Origin: Maribacter aestuarii
GTDB lineage: Bacteria; Bacteroidota; Bacteroidia; Flavobacteriales; Flavobacteriaceae
Length of the DNA: 64,000 nucleotides
Reading direction: 5' to 3'
NCBI RefSeq assembly: GCF_027474845.2
Contig: NZ_CP107031.2
Coordinates: 3,549,001 to 3,613,000 of the forward strand
The position numbers and the translations under genes were made by a program. Positions 1 through 9,021 of this stretch are shown here, in pieces; the first letter of the stretch is position 1; every line of letters starts with the position of its first letter. Under the pieces are notes generated by a model, which did no database searches, was not told where the DNA came from, and saw only the letters and a list, made by a program, of their open reading frames with translations.

Positions 1-483
1 CAAATGGAAGAAGTTGTGGATGAAGTAATGGAAATGCCAACAATTGTTAGCGTAGCTTCTGGAGACGAAAGATTTACAACATTGGTTACCGCTGTTGATG
101 CTGCCGGATTAGTAGAGACCTTGAACGGAGAAGGACCATTTACGGTATTTGCCCCGACTAATGACGCCTTTGGTAAATTACCAGAAGGGACAGTTAATAC
201 CTTGTTGGAACCAGAAAACAAGGAGAAGCTTGGAGGAATATTAACATATCATGTGGTATCCGGTTCTTATAATGCAGCTTCCGTAATTGAAGCTATACAA
301 GGGAATGATGGAACATTTGAAGTAGAAACAGTAAATGGTGGAAAACTTACGCTTTCATTGCGCGACGGCAGTGTTTTATTAACCGACGCAAATGGAGGAA
401 CTGCGACTGTAATATTGGCCGATGTTATGGCGGCCAATGGTATTATTCATGCGATTGATTCCGTTGTGATGCCGAAGTCATAA
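1..483 (+). CDS. Fasciclin (FAS1) domain protein, 5' end outside the window
   Basis: The frame is open to base 1, so the N-terminus, including any signal peptide, is cut off. The visible 160 residues form one FAS1 domain. The first conserved block is GPFTVFAPTNDAFGKLP, the central one is LTYHVVSG, and the last is NGIIHAIDSVVMP, which closes the domain near the C-terminus. FAS1 domains are extracellular modules linked to adhesion and matrix contact. In Bacteroidota they are usually secreted proteins or lipoproteins, so an envelope location is inferred. A strong terminator follows 20 bases after the stop, making this the last gene of its transcript. The exact substrate or partner cannot be told from sequence. 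Confidence 0.9.
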   Translation, partial: QMEEVVDEVMEMPTIVSVASGDERFTTLVTAVDAAGLVETLNGEGPFTVFAPTNDAFGKLPEGTVNTLLEPENKEKLGGILTYHVVSGSYNAASVIEAIQGNDGTFEVETVNGGKLTLSLRDGSVLLTDANGGTATVILADVMAANGIIHAIDSVVMPKS

Positions 484-502
484 AAGAATAAATTTATTAT
501 TT

Positions 503-540
503 AAAACCACTATTAATATTTAATAGTGGTTTTTTTATTT
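503..540 (+). terminator. Rho-independent terminator after the FAS1 gene
   Basis: A perfect 13-bp inverted repeat (503-515 with 521-533, five-base loop) centred on CCACTATTA/TAATAGTGG is followed by a T-rich tail. It separates the FAS1 gene from the downstream oxidoreductase. Confidence 0.88.
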
Positions 541-575
541 AAATTAAACAGAAATTATCGGGAATCATTAGAAAT

Positions 576-1703
576 ATGAAAAGAAGGGATTTTAATCAGC
601 TGTTATCCAAAGGACTAATTGGTTCAGGTTTAATCGGGCCTATTGCCTTTGCAAAAACGGGAAGCGCAACTGGTCTAGAAAAAAAACTAGGAATTGCATT
701 AGTGGGTTTGGGTAGTTACAGCACATATCAGTTAGCCCCTGCGCTTATGGACACGGAACATTGTTATTTGGCCGGTATTGTAACCGGAACTAAGGAAAAA
801 GAAAAGATTTGGAAAGAAAAGTATAGCATACCGGAGCGTAATATCTACAACTACGAAAATTTTGATACCATAGCCGATAATGATGATATTGATATTGTTT
901 ATGTTGTTCTACCTAACAGTATGCATTCAGATTTTAGTATAAGAGCTGCAAAGGCAGGGAAGCACGTTATATGTGAGAAGCCCATGGCGGTAAGCGTTGC
1001 GGAATGTGACGCAATTATTGATGCATGCGAGAAAGCAAAGGTAAAATTAAGTGTAGGCTATCGTATGCAGTCCGACCCTTACACTAATGAAGTCAAAAAG
1101 CACATAAGGGAAAAAACTTTTGGAGAACCGTTGTTTGTTTCTTCGGATGCCGGATATATATCTAGGGGTAATCCAAATCAATGGCGATTAAATCAAGACT
1201 TATCTGGGGGAGGAGCCTTGGTCAACATGGGAGTTTATTCCATACAAACTTCTATTTATGGTACCGGCTCGAATCCTATTTCGGTTAGTGCGCAAGAGTT
1301 TAGCACAAGGCCTGAATATTTTAAGGATACCGATGAAACCATTACCGCTCAATTTGAATTTCCTAATGGTGCTGCTGGGCACATGTTCACATCCCACAAC
1401 GCTAACGGCAACAGGCTTAAAGTTCATTGTAGCGATGGTTGGTTTGAACTTGATCCCGCCCATAGTTATGGGCCGATTAGTGGAAGAACATCCAAAGGTA
1501 ATGTCATAAGTTTTCCACACCGAAGTCAGCAGGCATTGCAAATGGATGACTTTGCTAAACATATCTTAACCGGATCAACTAACGTAGCCCCTGGAGCAAT
1601 GGGGAAAAGGGATATGATTATTGTAGAGGCTATCTATAAGTCGATAAAAAAAGACGGTGCAAAGCAGATTTTGGATTTGGGCACCATGGGAATAGTTACC
1701 TAA
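576..1703 (+). CDS. Gfo/Idh/MocA family oxidoreductase with Tat-like signal
   Basis: A 375-residue NAD(P)-dependent sugar-type oxidoreductase resembling glucose-fructose oxidoreductases. The N-terminus carries a twin-arginine leader (MKRRDF followed by a hydrophobic stretch to about residue 26), suggesting export. The Rossmann fold starts near residue 38 with the dinucleotide motif GIALVGLGSY, and the family motif CEKPMAV lies near residue 133. The C-terminal half has the usual alpha/beta fold containing GGGALVNMGVYSI. The true substrate is not predictable, but carbohydrates or polyols are usual. The start is the only reasonable ATG. The gene is monocistronic, facing a convergent minus-strand unit 30 bases downstream. 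Confidence 0.88.
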   Translation: MKRRDFNQLLSKGLIGSGLIGPIAFAKTGSATGLEKKLGIALVGLGSYSTYQLAPALMDTEHCYLAGIVTGTKEKEKIWKEKYSIPERNIYNYENFDTIADNDDIDIVYVVLPNSMHSDFSIRAAKAGKHVICEKPMAVSVAECDAIIDACEKAKVKLSVGYRMQSDPYTNEVKKHIREKTFGEPLFVSSDAGYISRGNPNQWRLNQDLSGGGALVNMGVYSIQTSIYGTGSNPISVSAQEFSTRPEYFKDTDETITAQFEFPNGAAGHMFTSHNANGNRLKVHCSDGWFELDPAHSYGPISGRTSKGNVISFPHRSQQALQMDDFAKHILTGSTNVAPGAMGKRDMIIVEAIYKSIKKDGAKQILDLGTMGIVT

Positions 1704-1733
1704 ATTTCCATTTTTATGTAATAGAAGTCTTTT

Positions 1734-2498
1734 CTAAAACTTTTCAAAGACCCCTAAACCGAACAACGCGAAATCATATTTTACAGGGTCTTTAGCGTCT
1801 AGTTTGCGTAAATTTTTATCCAGTTCTGCTAATGCCTTTGAGTCATTTTGACTCCGTTTGAGCAATTTCAATTTTCGGGCCACATTACCGGAATGCACAT
1901 CCAAGGGGCAGGAAAGTTTAGAAGCACTTATACCTTTCCATAGACCAAAATCTACATTGTTGTTATTCTCACGTACCATCCATCTCAAAAACATATTGAT
2001 ACGCTTGGCGGCAGAACCCTTGAGGGGGTCTGAAATATGTTTAGTGGTTCTTTTTTGATGGTCCAACTCAAAAAATATGTGTTTAAACTCAGATATGGCC
2101 GGCTGAAGGGTTTGCGCTTCCTGATGTTTTGTAAAGATGGACTCTAACCCATTGTGGTTCTGATAGATGTTTTGAAGGCTGCGAATAAAATAGGACAAAT
2201 CTTCATGATTAAAGGTCCTATGAACAAAGCCATGTAAATTTTCTAAATCGCTTTCTGTATGATTAATTACGAAATCGTACGGAGCATTATCGAATAAGTT
2301 CATTAACTTTTTTGCATTGTTAATGATGCTTTTTCTGTTACCCCAAGCTATGGTCGCCGTGAGAAAAGCACTGATTTCTATATCTTCTTTTTTAGAGAAA
2401 AGATGGGGAATTTGTAAGGGGTCAGATTCTATAAACCTCGGATTGTTATAAGTAATAACCTTTGCCTCTAAAAAATCCTTTAATTCTGTTCGTGTCAT
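1734..2498 (-). CDS. TIGR02757 family (DUF2400) protein
   Basis: A 254-residue cytoplasmic protein of the Bacteroidota-typical TIGR02757 family, recognised by the N-terminal segment around DPLQIPHLFS and AFLTATIAWGNRKSI and by the conserved LDVHSGNVARKL block near residue 200. No biochemical function is established for the family as far as I know. Its first codons overlap the stop of the upstream CPBP protease gene by four bases (ATGA), so the two are translationally coupled in a unit led by a LolD-like ATPase. It is full length, with no frame disruption. Confidence 0.85.
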   Translation of the reverse strand: MTRTELKDFLEAKVITYNNPRFIESDPLQIPHLFSKKEDIEISAFLTATIAWGNRKSIINNAKKLMNLFDNAPYDFVINHTESDLENLHGFVHRTFNHEDLSYFIRSLQNIYQNHNGLESIFTKHQEAQTLQPAISEFKHIFFELDHQKRTTKHISDPLKGSAAKRINMFLRWMVRENNNNVDFGLWKGISASKLSCPLDVHSGNVARKLKLLKRSQNDSKALAELDKNLRKLDAKDPVKYDFALFGLGVFEKF

Positions 2499-3058
2499 TC
2501 CAATGGAATTTTCAACATTTTTACTAGAATCAACGGTCCTAAAAGAATAAGGTTATAACTGGCATGAAAAGCGATGGCCCAAAGTAGTCCAAATTTCACT
2601 CTAACATAACCCAATAAACTGCCTACTATTATTTGGGGAGCGACCAATATTGGGGACAATACAATGATGGTAAACGTTATTTCGAAATTGGTAATGTGGT
2701 AGAAACCAAAAACTAACGTCAAAATGTAAAAGATGAGAGGAAAATAAGGTTTATTCTTGAACCATACCATAGGCCCTCTGAATATTAGTTCTTCAACAAC
2801 CGGAGCTATGATTACGGCGGCAAAAAATATGAAAATAAGGGAATACCTTTTAAAGAAATCATCAATAGCATGCTTTCCCAAATCCATTCCAAATACGGAC
2901 TCTAAGGTTCCTATCAACAGCCCCAGTACAACGTTGATAACAACGGAGTACACTACCAGTTTAAATACTAAGGAGGAGCGATACTTGAAATCCTTATTTT
3001 GGTCTTTTAAGTAGATAGGGCTTATTATGAACGCCAAAATTTTATTCAACATGGACAC
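2495..3058 (-). CDS. CPBP family intramembrane glutamic endopeptidase
   Basis: A 187-residue polytopic membrane protein with about five hydrophobic segments. The CPBP (Abi/CAAX) signature is visible: motif 1 is EELIFRGPMVWF near residue 88 with the catalytic Glu-Glu and Arg, motif 2 is the FYHITNF histidine segment near residue 120, and a third histidine lies in AFHASYN near residue 165. The family cleaves or processes membrane-associated substrates, but the substrate here is unknown. It lies five bases downstream of the ABC ATPase and overlaps the TIGR02757 gene, so the three are probably cotranscribed. It is the first of three CPBP genes in this window. Confidence 0.87.
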   Translation of the reverse strand: MSMLNKILAFIISPIYLKDQNKDFKYRSSLVFKLVVYSVVINVVLGLLIGTLESVFGMDLGKHAIDDFFKRYSLIFIFFAAVIIAPVVEELIFRGPMVWFKNKPYFPLIFYILTLVFGFYHITNFEITFTIIVLSPILVAPQIIVGSLLGYVRVKFGLLWAIAFHASYNLILLGPLILVKMLKIPLE

Positions 3059-3063
3059 TAGAG

Positions 3064-3744
3064 TTAGGAGGCAAGTACTTCTTGGTCTGTAATTTTTCCG
3101 TCCACCATGGTCAGCATTCTATCGGCCATTTCCGCTAATTCTTCGTTATGGGTGACAATGACAAAAGTCTGTCCGAAAGATTTACGCAATTCAAAAAATA
3201 AATTGTGCAGCCTATCCGCGCTTTCCGAATCTAGATTACCGCTGGGCTCATCGGCAAATATGATAGATGGATTGTTAATTAGTGCACGGGCTACGGCAAC
3301 ACGTTGTTGCTCTCCACCAGATAGCTCTGCTGGTTTATGATGATACCTTTCCGTTAATCCAAGAAAATCTAATAATTCCATCGCCCTTTTCTCAGCATCT
3401 TTTTTTGGAGTCTTTTTTATGAACGCCGGCAGGCATACATTTTCCAAAGCCGTAAACTCTGGTAATAGTTGATGAAACTGAAAAATAAAACCGATATGTT
3501 CATTTCTGAATCTTGCCAATTCCTTATCGGAAAGCTGGGTTATTTCAGTATCGTTAATAATAAGACTGCTATCCTCCTTGTTGGATTGCACGTCCAAAGT
3601 TCCCAAAATTTGTAATAATGTAGTTTTACCAGCTCCTGAAGCCCCAACTATAGAAACTATTTCTCCATTTTTGATATGTAGGTCAACTCCCTTTAATACT
3701 TCTAGGTTTCCGTAGTATTTATGAATATTTGAGGCTTTTATCAT
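3064..3744 (-). CDS. ABC transporter ATP-binding protein, LolD/MacB type
   Basis: A 226-residue single nucleotide-binding domain. Walker A is GASGAGKTT (residues 34-42), the Q-loop is [10 protein letters not shown], the signature is [15 protein letters not shown], Walker B is [12 protein letters not shown], and the switch histidine is in IVTHNEE. The sequence after Walker B and the compact length place it with LolD/MacB-type ATPases, which drive lipoprotein release or envelope export rather than solute import. No permease gene is adjacent, so the partner must be encoded elsewhere and the lolD name is not certain. It is the first gene of a three-gene minus-strand unit. Confidence 0.88.
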   Translation of the reverse strand: MIKASNIHKYYGNLEVLKGVDLHIKNGEIVSIVGASGAGKTTLLQILGTLDVQSNKEDSSLIINDTEITQLSDKELARFRNEHIGFIFQFHQLLPEFTALENVCLPAFIKKTPKKDAEKRAMELLDFLGLTERYHHKPAELSGGEQQRVAVARALINNPSIIFADEPSGNLDSESADRLHNLFFELRKSFGQTFVIVTHNEELAEMADRMLTMVDGKITDQEVLAS

Positions 3745-4085
3745 ACCACTATTTTTGTAAAGTAAACGCTCTTATGCCAAGTTTGAGAGACACTTAATAA
3801 ATTTTAGGATTAGCTGTTTATGTTGAAGTCGAAAATCACAAATTTCGATTACGTAGTGAAATTAGGAAACGGTGGGGACATGGCAAAATATACCCAGTTC
3901 GTATTAAATTTTCGAAATGTAAAATCAATTAATTACCTAACGAATAGACCAACAATTGCAATCATGATGTTCGGTTGGGCAATCCGTTGTATATTTAACT
4001 TTCATTTTTGATAAACCATGTTGTGATTAGATAATTAATAATTAGATTTGTTTAATTATTTATTTAATATGTTAAACATAACTTT
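3745..4085. other. Intergenic region between the divergent LolD-like gene and folE
   Basis: This 341-bp AT-rich region should contain the promoters of both divergent genes, but I see no exact TANNTTTG element for either. A 63-codon open frame at 3820-4011 has no recognisable family, no clear signal peptide and unremarkable composition, so I do not call it a gene. No tRNA or strong terminator hairpin is visible. Confidence 0.5.
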
Positions 4086-4685
4086 ATGTCCCCATATAGA
4101 AATTTAGAGGAGTACAATTTAGAGATTACGGATGAGGTCAGAAACAGATATTCGTCAATTATTGATGAGATTGGAGAAGACATAGCCCGAGAAGGCTTGG
4201 TCAAAACCCCGGAAAGAGCGGCGAAGGCCATGTTATTCCTAACCCAAGGCTACAAGCAAGATGCCGTTGAAATCCTTCAAGGTGCCATGTTCAAGGAGGA
4301 TTATGACGATATGGTTATTATAAAGGATATTGAACTCTATTCTTTGTGTGAGCACCACATGCTTCCATTTTTTGGAAAAGCACACATCGCCTACATACCA
4401 AACGGACATATTGTTGGGCTCAGTAAAATACCCAGGGTAGTAGACGTTTTTGCGCGAAGATTGCAAGTACAGGAACGTTTAACCCATGATATATTAGAAT
4501 GTATCAACACTACGTTGAAGCCTAAAGGTGTAGCCGTTGTAATTGAGGCTTCACACATGTGTATGATGATGCGTGGTGTTCAGAAGCAAAATTCGGTCAC
4601 TACGACATCCGGATTTAGGGGTCAGTTCGAGAAGATTGAAACTCGTAACGAGTTCTTAAAATTGATCAGTTCAAATCTCTCTTAA
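4086..4685 (+). CDS. folE: GTP cyclohydrolase I FolE
   Basis: A 199-residue type I GTP cyclohydrolase that converts GTP to 7,8-dihydroneopterin triphosphate for folate/pterin synthesis. The N-terminal TPERAAKAM block is followed by the zinc and catalytic region [20 protein letters not shown] (Cys and His ligands), then [20 protein letters not shown]. The second zinc-ligand region is [12 protein letters not shown]. All catalytic residues expected for the homodecameric cytoplasmic enzyme are present. The chosen ATG gives an N-terminus of normal length. No other folate gene is nearby. Confidence 0.97.
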   Translation: MSPYRNLEEYNLEITDEVRNRYSSIIDEIGEDIAREGLVKTPERAAKAMLFLTQGYKQDAVEILQGAMFKEDYDDMVIIKDIELYSLCEHHMLPFFGKAHIAYIPNGHIVGLSKIPRVVDVFARRLQVQERLTHDILECINTTLKPKGVAVVIEASHMCMMMRGVQKQNSVTTTSGFRGQFEKIETRNEFLKLISSNLS

Positions 4686-4735
4686 ATTCACTTTCGTCAC
4701 GCTCGTCTTTAAAGTCTATAGTTTTGACACTCTTC

Positions 4736-4765
4736 TTGTAATTCTAGGAAGTATTATTACTTTTA
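4736..4765 (+). promoter_or_regulatory. Candidate Bacteroidota promoter for the small membrane protein
   Basis: A TTG at 4736-4738 is followed by a 19-bp spacer and TACTTTTA at 4758-4765, seven of eight matches to TANNTTTG. The ATG at 4770 would sit almost at the transcript start. Confidence 0.45.
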
Positions 4766-4769
4766 TAGC

Positions 4770-5138
4770 ATGTCAAAACCAATGGATAAAAAATACAAGC
4801 ACCTCTTTTTAGGACTTCTTTTCGATGGGATTGGTATGTTATCATTTGCCATTCCCTTTATTGGCGATTTTTCTGATATTATTTGGGCACCGTTATCAGG
4901 GTGGTTAATGACCAGATTGTACAAGGGTAAAATTGGGCAGGCAGCGGGAGTCGTTACGTTTATAGAAGAAATTATACCTGGATTGGATATCATCCCAACC
5001 TTTACCATCATGTGGTTCTATACCTACGTCTTTAAAAAGGAAAAAAACAAAGGACCATTGAGGTTTAGGGCCTTGCCCTCCAGAAGTACTGAAAACTTAC
5101 AAATCTGTGAAATATTAAAGCCATTGTATAAATTTTGA
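4770..5138 (+). CDS. Small membrane protein of unknown function
   Basis: A 122-residue protein with two to three hydrophobic segments within residues 10-90 and a conserved-looking centre with WAPLSGWLMTRLYKG and EEIIPGLDIIPTFTI. I associate this pattern with small uncharacterised flavobacterial membrane proteins of about 100 residues. No function can be assigned. The last 26 residues, after FKKEKNK, are compositionally unlike the rest. Adding one A to the A7 run at 5041-5047 would instead give an ending of about ten charged residues and a stop at 5069-5071, so the C-terminus may be wrong by a single-base error. Confidence 0.6.
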   Translation: MSKPMDKKYKHLFLGLLFDGIGMLSFAIPFIGDFSDIIWAPLSGWLMTRLYKGKIGQAAGVVTFIEEIIPGLDIIPTFTIMWFYTYVFKKEKNKGPLRFRALPSRSTENLQICEILKPLYKF

Positions 5139-5233
5139 GTTTTATCAAAACGCACAACGGCTTTATTACTGGTCTTTATAGTAAGAGATAGTTCATAACC
5201 TTAGGGCAAAGATTAGACTCTCAAATAATCTAA

Positions 5234-5812
5234 TTATTCTACGGTTAAATTAAATGTTTGTGCAATGTCAGTTTCACCACCTGCGTCTGCCAATGAACCG
5301 TCATTTGGTTTTTTAGGTTCATGGCGTAGTGTAATCTGTAGGGAACCGCTACCTGCATCTCCAGTATCCAAGGTAAATTCTATACCTACCGGGTTTCCAT
5401 TTCCATCCTGATCAGCATAGGTGAATCCCGTCAAAGCGCCGCTTGTATTAAAAAAGAATTGGTGCTCTTCGTCCTCCTCTTCAACTTCTTCAGTAATATC
5501 TTCAGCGGGGGTTTCTGTCTCATTTAACAACTCAATACTTCCGGCATAAGTGGTGTTAGCCGTCAGATTTCCTGATATGGTTACTTGTGGGGCATTGGGC
5601 CCATCACCGTCCAAGTCTTGAGATTGAAGAGTAACGGTACCAGCTCCCGTGGCAACCAAGTTCACGTTCATTGTTGTGATAACTTCTTCTTCATCCACTG
5701 GGTCTGGATTGTCATCGTCACTGGAGCAGGAAGTGAGCATAAGCCCCATAATTGACAAAAGGAACAGGGATTTTAAGTGTAATGAATTTGATAAATTGAA
5801 CATTGTTTTCAT
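5234..5812 (-). CDS. Acidic outer-membrane lipoprotein linked to the TonB receptor
   Basis: A 192-residue lipoprotein. A hydrophobic signal ends in the lipobox LMLTSC near residue 29, followed by an acidic SSDDDNPD linker. The mature part is beta-rich and contains a run of acidic residues next to histidine (EEVEEEDEEHQFFF) and a conserved-looking LRHEP segment. It lies 16 bases after a ZnuD-like TonB receptor. Similar lipoprotein-receptor pairs occur in flavobacteria, where the lipoprotein likely captures or hands over the ligand. Divalent metal binding is my inference from the Asp/Glu/His content. No enzyme motif is present. Confidence 0.72.
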   Translation of the reverse strand: MKTMFNLSNSLHLKSLFLLSIMGLMLTSCSSDDDNPDPVDEEEVITTMNVNLVATGAGTVTLQSQDLDGDGPNAPQVTISGNLTANTTYAGSIELLNETETPAEDITEEVEEEDEEHQFFFNTSGALTGFTYADQDGNGNPVGIEFTLDTGDAGSGSLQITLRHEPKKPNDGSLADAGGETDIAQTFNLTVE

Positions 5813-5828
5813 TTGTTTTTAATTTAAA

Positions 5829-8225
5829 TTAATAGTTATAAATAAGGCGTAGACTAATATTTCTACCTACATCGTCCACAAAATAGCGGAGCCTGTTTAA
5901 ATAGTCCCTGTAGGCAGTATTCAAAAGATTTGTTGCCCTTAAGCCAACGATAAGGTCGTTTTTTCTCTTCAACGAGAAACTGGTTTCAGCATCCAAAGCA
6001 AGAAGATGATAGGCTGGGGGAGGCGTGTTTATTTCCAGTAATACTTCCTCCTGTTGCTGTGGTGAAAAAACAGATATGTTGGGAGGAAACCTTTTTTGTT
6101 CAAAGACGTAGTTACTTTCCAAACTTACTATCAAATTCCGCCATCCAGGATTTGAGTAAGAGATGCTGTTGTTTAAATTGGCCGCTGGGATGTTGATTAG
6201 ACCTAAATCTGTCTCCGTATCGGTTCCCCGGACCCAAGAAAATTTATGGTCCGTCCTAATTTTGGAAGTCCAATTATTGTACACCATTGCATCTACTCCG
6301 ATAAGTTGAGCATTTGTTTGTCTGTATGACCAAACAGGAAAAGCTCCTCTAATGGTGAACTCTACTTCTGTAGGTTCCAGGATGATAAAATCCTTTATAC
6401 TATTTAGAAAAGGAGAAATGGTGTATCCCCAATTCCTCGCACTGCGTTCTACAGACGCCGATAGTTTAGAGGAAGATTCACTTTTAATGCGCAAATCGCC
6501 AAGCTCTATCCTAGCCGCAGAATGATGCAGCCCATCACTAAATAATTCTGAAGGATTTGGAGCACGTTGCGAAAAGGCATAATTAAATCTAAAAGTGGTA
6601 TCATCTCCAAAATCATAGTTAGACCCGACGGTCGCAGAAATATTGTGATAGTCAAATATTGGGTTTGTAAGTAATTGTGTTCCAAAATCTTCTATTACAA
6701 GATTGCCAAATTCCTCATCATACCCACGTTCCTCCCATCTTGATGTTCTATAAAACTTTTTAGCATCTACTCTATTAAAATCGTATCGTAAACCGCCGTC
6801 CAGAAGCCACTTATTATTTAGGCGGTATTCCGCTATGGCAAAGAATCCGAAATCATATTTATCATAATCAGGTATCAACCTTCGTACGCCCGTGTCAGGA
6901 TTTGCAAAATTAGATTGATACCTACCTAGAATACCAATTTTCATATCTAATCCCTTTAGGGCATCCAATTGCAGATTAGAAGAAAAGGAATGGGTGGTAA
7001 GTTGTAAATCTAAAGATGCCTTGTCTGCATCTGCACCAACCCTAACATCGTACTCAAACCTTCTGTTTTTTTGAAAATCGTATTGAAGGTTCAATTTTCC
7101 CAATCCCTCAAACCTTCTGTAATAGTTTAATTTTCCTAAATGATGTGAGACTTCTTGATTGGGTCTTCTTATGTCATAACTGAAATCGTTTACAATCAAT
7201 GGTTCTTGACTGTTTATCGCTTGAATCAAATCATCTATATTACCAATGTGGGAGGCTCTTAAAATGCCTATATCTGAATCAAAAAAGGAATAATACCCCT
7301 CCCAACCTTGTAAAAAGTCTCTTTTGCCAATGTTTATGGATATACCTTTTTCCTGAATACCGGTATTTGACAATAAATAATCCGGACTTTCCAAATCTCC
7401 TAACCTCTTATACGAAGCCTGTCCTTTTATATATAGGCCAGAATCATAGGAACGAACTAGGGTAGAGGTGATGTTTCCACCACGTCCGTTGGAAAACAAA
7501 TTGATTTGAGTATTACCAAAAAGGGAATCTGCACGAATTATTGGTAATGGGTCAAGTACTATGACTCCACCGATAGCATCTCCACCGTATTCTAAGGCTG
7601 AAGCTCCTTTAATTACACTGACGTCTTGGTTAGAATTTATATCTACGTTAGGTGCATGTTCTTCGCCCCATTCCATATCCTGCATGCGGACATTATTGTT
7701 TAAAATAAGAATCCTACTGCCATTAAGGCCCTGTATGACAGGTTTTACAATATTCGCTCCGGTATTTAGTGAAGACACCCCTGAAATTTTTTTCAAGGCA
7801 TCGCCTAAACTGTTTCCGCTATACTTCTGTAATTCTTTTAGCGATAAATTCTCTTCCTGTGCGGATGTGGTCTTTTTTGGAACTTCACCAACGATTTTAA
7901 CTTCGTCCAACTCGAGCAAGTGATGTTCCAATCTTATTTTTTCATAAGTATCACCGGAAATTGTTACCGTTATAAATTCAGATTTACAATCGGGATGAGA
8001 AACCTCTAATTCAATAACACCATCACACAAATCCCTAAAACTGAATTTGCCATTATCATTGGATACCGTTTGCATACTCTTACCGGTTATACTCAACAGC
8101 GCTCCTTCTAAAGGTGTATTGTCATGAAAGTCCACAACTTCCCCAACAAGAATCGACTCGCATTCTTGGGAATGACCAATAAAAAAAGTAATTATAAAAA
8201 TTAAGGGTAATAAATAGAACCTCAT
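5829..8225 (-). CDS. TonB-dependent receptor, probable metal (ZnuD-like) uptake
   Basis: A 798-residue outer-membrane receptor with a signal peptide (residues 1-19) and a carboxypeptidase-regulatory-like beta domain (about 25-105) ending in a LDEVKIVGE TonB-box region. The plug domain (about 125-230) contains GLNGSRILILNNNVRMQDMEW followed by GEEHAPNVD. A 22-strand barrel ends in LRLIYNY with a terminal aromatic residue. The plug segment reminds me of ZnuD-type receptors, so zinc or another metal is the favoured ligand, though this is an inference. It is cotranscribed with an upstream CxxC peptide and a downstream acidic lipoprotein. Confidence 0.88.
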   Translation of the reverse strand: MRFYLLPLIFIITFFIGHSQECESILVGEVVDFHDNTPLEGALLSITGKSMQTVSNDNGKFSFRDLCDGVIELEVSHPDCKSEFITVTISGDTYEKIRLEHHLLELDEVKIVGEVPKKTTSAQEENLSLKELQKYSGNSLGDALKKISGVSSLNTGANIVKPVIQGLNGSRILILNNNVRMQDMEWGEEHAPNVDINSNQDVSVIKGASALEYGGDAIGGVIVLDPLPIIRADSLFGNTQINLFSNGRGGNITSTLVRSYDSGLYIKGQASYKRLGDLESPDYLLSNTGIQEKGISINIGKRDFLQGWEGYYSFFDSDIGILRASHIGNIDDLIQAINSQEPLIVNDFSYDIRRPNQEVSHHLGKLNYYRRFEGLGKLNLQYDFQKNRRFEYDVRVGADADKASLDLQLTTHSFSSNLQLDALKGLDMKIGILGRYQSNFANPDTGVRRLIPDYDKYDFGFFAIAEYRLNNKWLLDGGLRYDFNRVDAKKFYRTSRWEERGYDEEFGNLVIEDFGTQLLTNPIFDYHNISATVGSNYDFGDDTTFRFNYAFSQRAPNPSELFSDGLHHSAARIELGDLRIKSESSSKLSASVERSARNWGYTISPFLNSIKDFIILEPTEVEFTIRGAFPVWSYRQTNAQLIGVDAMVYNNWTSKIRTDHKFSWVRGTDTETDLGLINIPAANLNNSISYSNPGWRNLIVSLESNYVFEQKRFPPNISVFSPQQQEEVLLEINTPPPAYHLLALDAETSFSLKRKNDLIVGLRATNLLNTAYRDYLNRLRYFVDDVGRNISLRLIYNY

Positions 8226-8297
8226 TATACGTTATATACATTGTTCTTTTCCAAATATTTGGGAAAGTACATTATTAAATTTTGCACTAGACTTAGA

Positions 8298-8603
8298 TTA
8301 TACTATGTCTGGAGGAGGTCTGCCAAAAATTTTGAAGTGTAAATACGTTGGGGAGGATTCTGAACGATAAGCCTTTGACAAGGGCTTCGAAACAGTTATT
8401 ACATTTGGTGTAGTTGGTGCTGTATGGAAGGTAGCAACGAACTCAGCATCCTGATTTTCAACCGCCATATCACATATAGCGCAATTTTTAATGGTGTCCG
8501 ATGTATTGTCTTGATGCGTAAAAACATGAAATGAAGAAACCTTTAACCCCACTATAAAGAGAAGTACTAAAACAGAAAGATATTTAAAATTTTCCCTTTT
8601 CAC
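8298..8603 (-). CDS. Small secreted Cys/His protein upstream of the TonB receptor
   Basis: A 101-residue protein with an N-terminal hydrophobic segment (about residues 8-25). After it come a histidine-containing FHVFTHQ segment and a CAICDM motif (CxxC) near residues 41-46. No family is recognised with certainty. It is the first gene of the metal-receptor cluster, 72 bases ahead of the receptor, which makes the cysteines and histidines plausible metal ligands in the periplasm. The C-terminus ends in a proline-rich GRPPPDIV. It could be a metal sensor, a chaperone, or simply a thiol protein; sequence alone does not decide. Confidence 0.65.
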   Translation of the reverse strand: MKRENFKYLSVLVLLFIVGLKVSSFHVFTHQDNTSDTIKNCAICDMAVENQDAEFVATFHTAPTTPNVITVSKPLSKAYRSESSPTYLHFKIFGRPPPDIV

Positions 8604-8648
8604 GTTACGAAAATAATCAAAGCTTTAGAAATCCATGTTAAAGAAACC

Positions 8649-8975
8649 TTAACTCTTTGTATTAAACAAGAACCCTAGACCCATTCTGCTCAGCATCTTT
8701 TTTTCAAACCCCCAGAAAAATTTAAATTGACCGAATAGCCATCCGTATAGGACCAGCAGAATTTGATAGAAAGGAAAAATAAGCAGTATTCTTAGCAACC
8801 AGTAAACGGTGCCGCCCCACCAAGCCTCCGGAAAATTGTCCCTGGCCAATCCGATAAGCGCTAAAAAGGGTTTGGCTACATAAACGGAAGAAGACCCGGT
8901 TATAGCAAATACTACAAAAATGATTATCAATTGGAAATTACTTGTAATTCCCCAGCGTTCCTTAAGTTTCTCCAT
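8649..8975 (-). CDS. DUF6787-type small membrane protein
   Basis: A 108-residue protein with two long hydrophobic segments (about 15-38 and 58-82) and a conserved-looking ending FKFFWGFEKKMLSRMG. The GSSSVYVAKPFL segment and overall length match small Bacteroidota proteins that I recall being catalogued as DUF6787. The function is unknown. It has its own promoter-like element at 8992-9021, so it can be transcribed separately from the DUF6146 gene upstream. Confidence 0.7.
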   Translation of the reverse strand: MEKLKERWGITSNFQLIIIFVVFAITGSSSVYVAKPFLALIGLARDNFPEAWWGGTVYWLLRILLIFPFYQILLVLYGWLFGQFKFFWGFEKKMLSRMGLGFLFNTKS

Positions 8976-8991
8976 AGACCTTTCTCACGTA

Positions 8992-9021
8992 CAAAGATAA
9001 TTCCTAAATACGAGGTACAAA
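8992..9021 (-). promoter_or_regulatory. Bacteroidota promoter for the DUF6787 gene
   Basis: On the minus strand a TTTG (9021-9018) is followed by an 18-bp spacer and TATCTTTG (8999-8992), an exact TANNTTTG match. It lies inside the 3' end of the upstream DUF6146 gene. Confidence 0.6.

Noticed and set aside
3820..4011. A 63-codon open frame upstream of folE
   Set aside because: No signal peptide, motif or coding-like pattern, no promoter element placed for it. It is more likely part of the control region.
8991..9017. TACGAGGTAC near the end of the DUF6146 gene as another copy of the repeat flanking the four-helix-bundle gene
   Set aside because: It encodes the conserved C-terminal residues of DUF6146 and has no partner repeat nearby; coincidental similarity.
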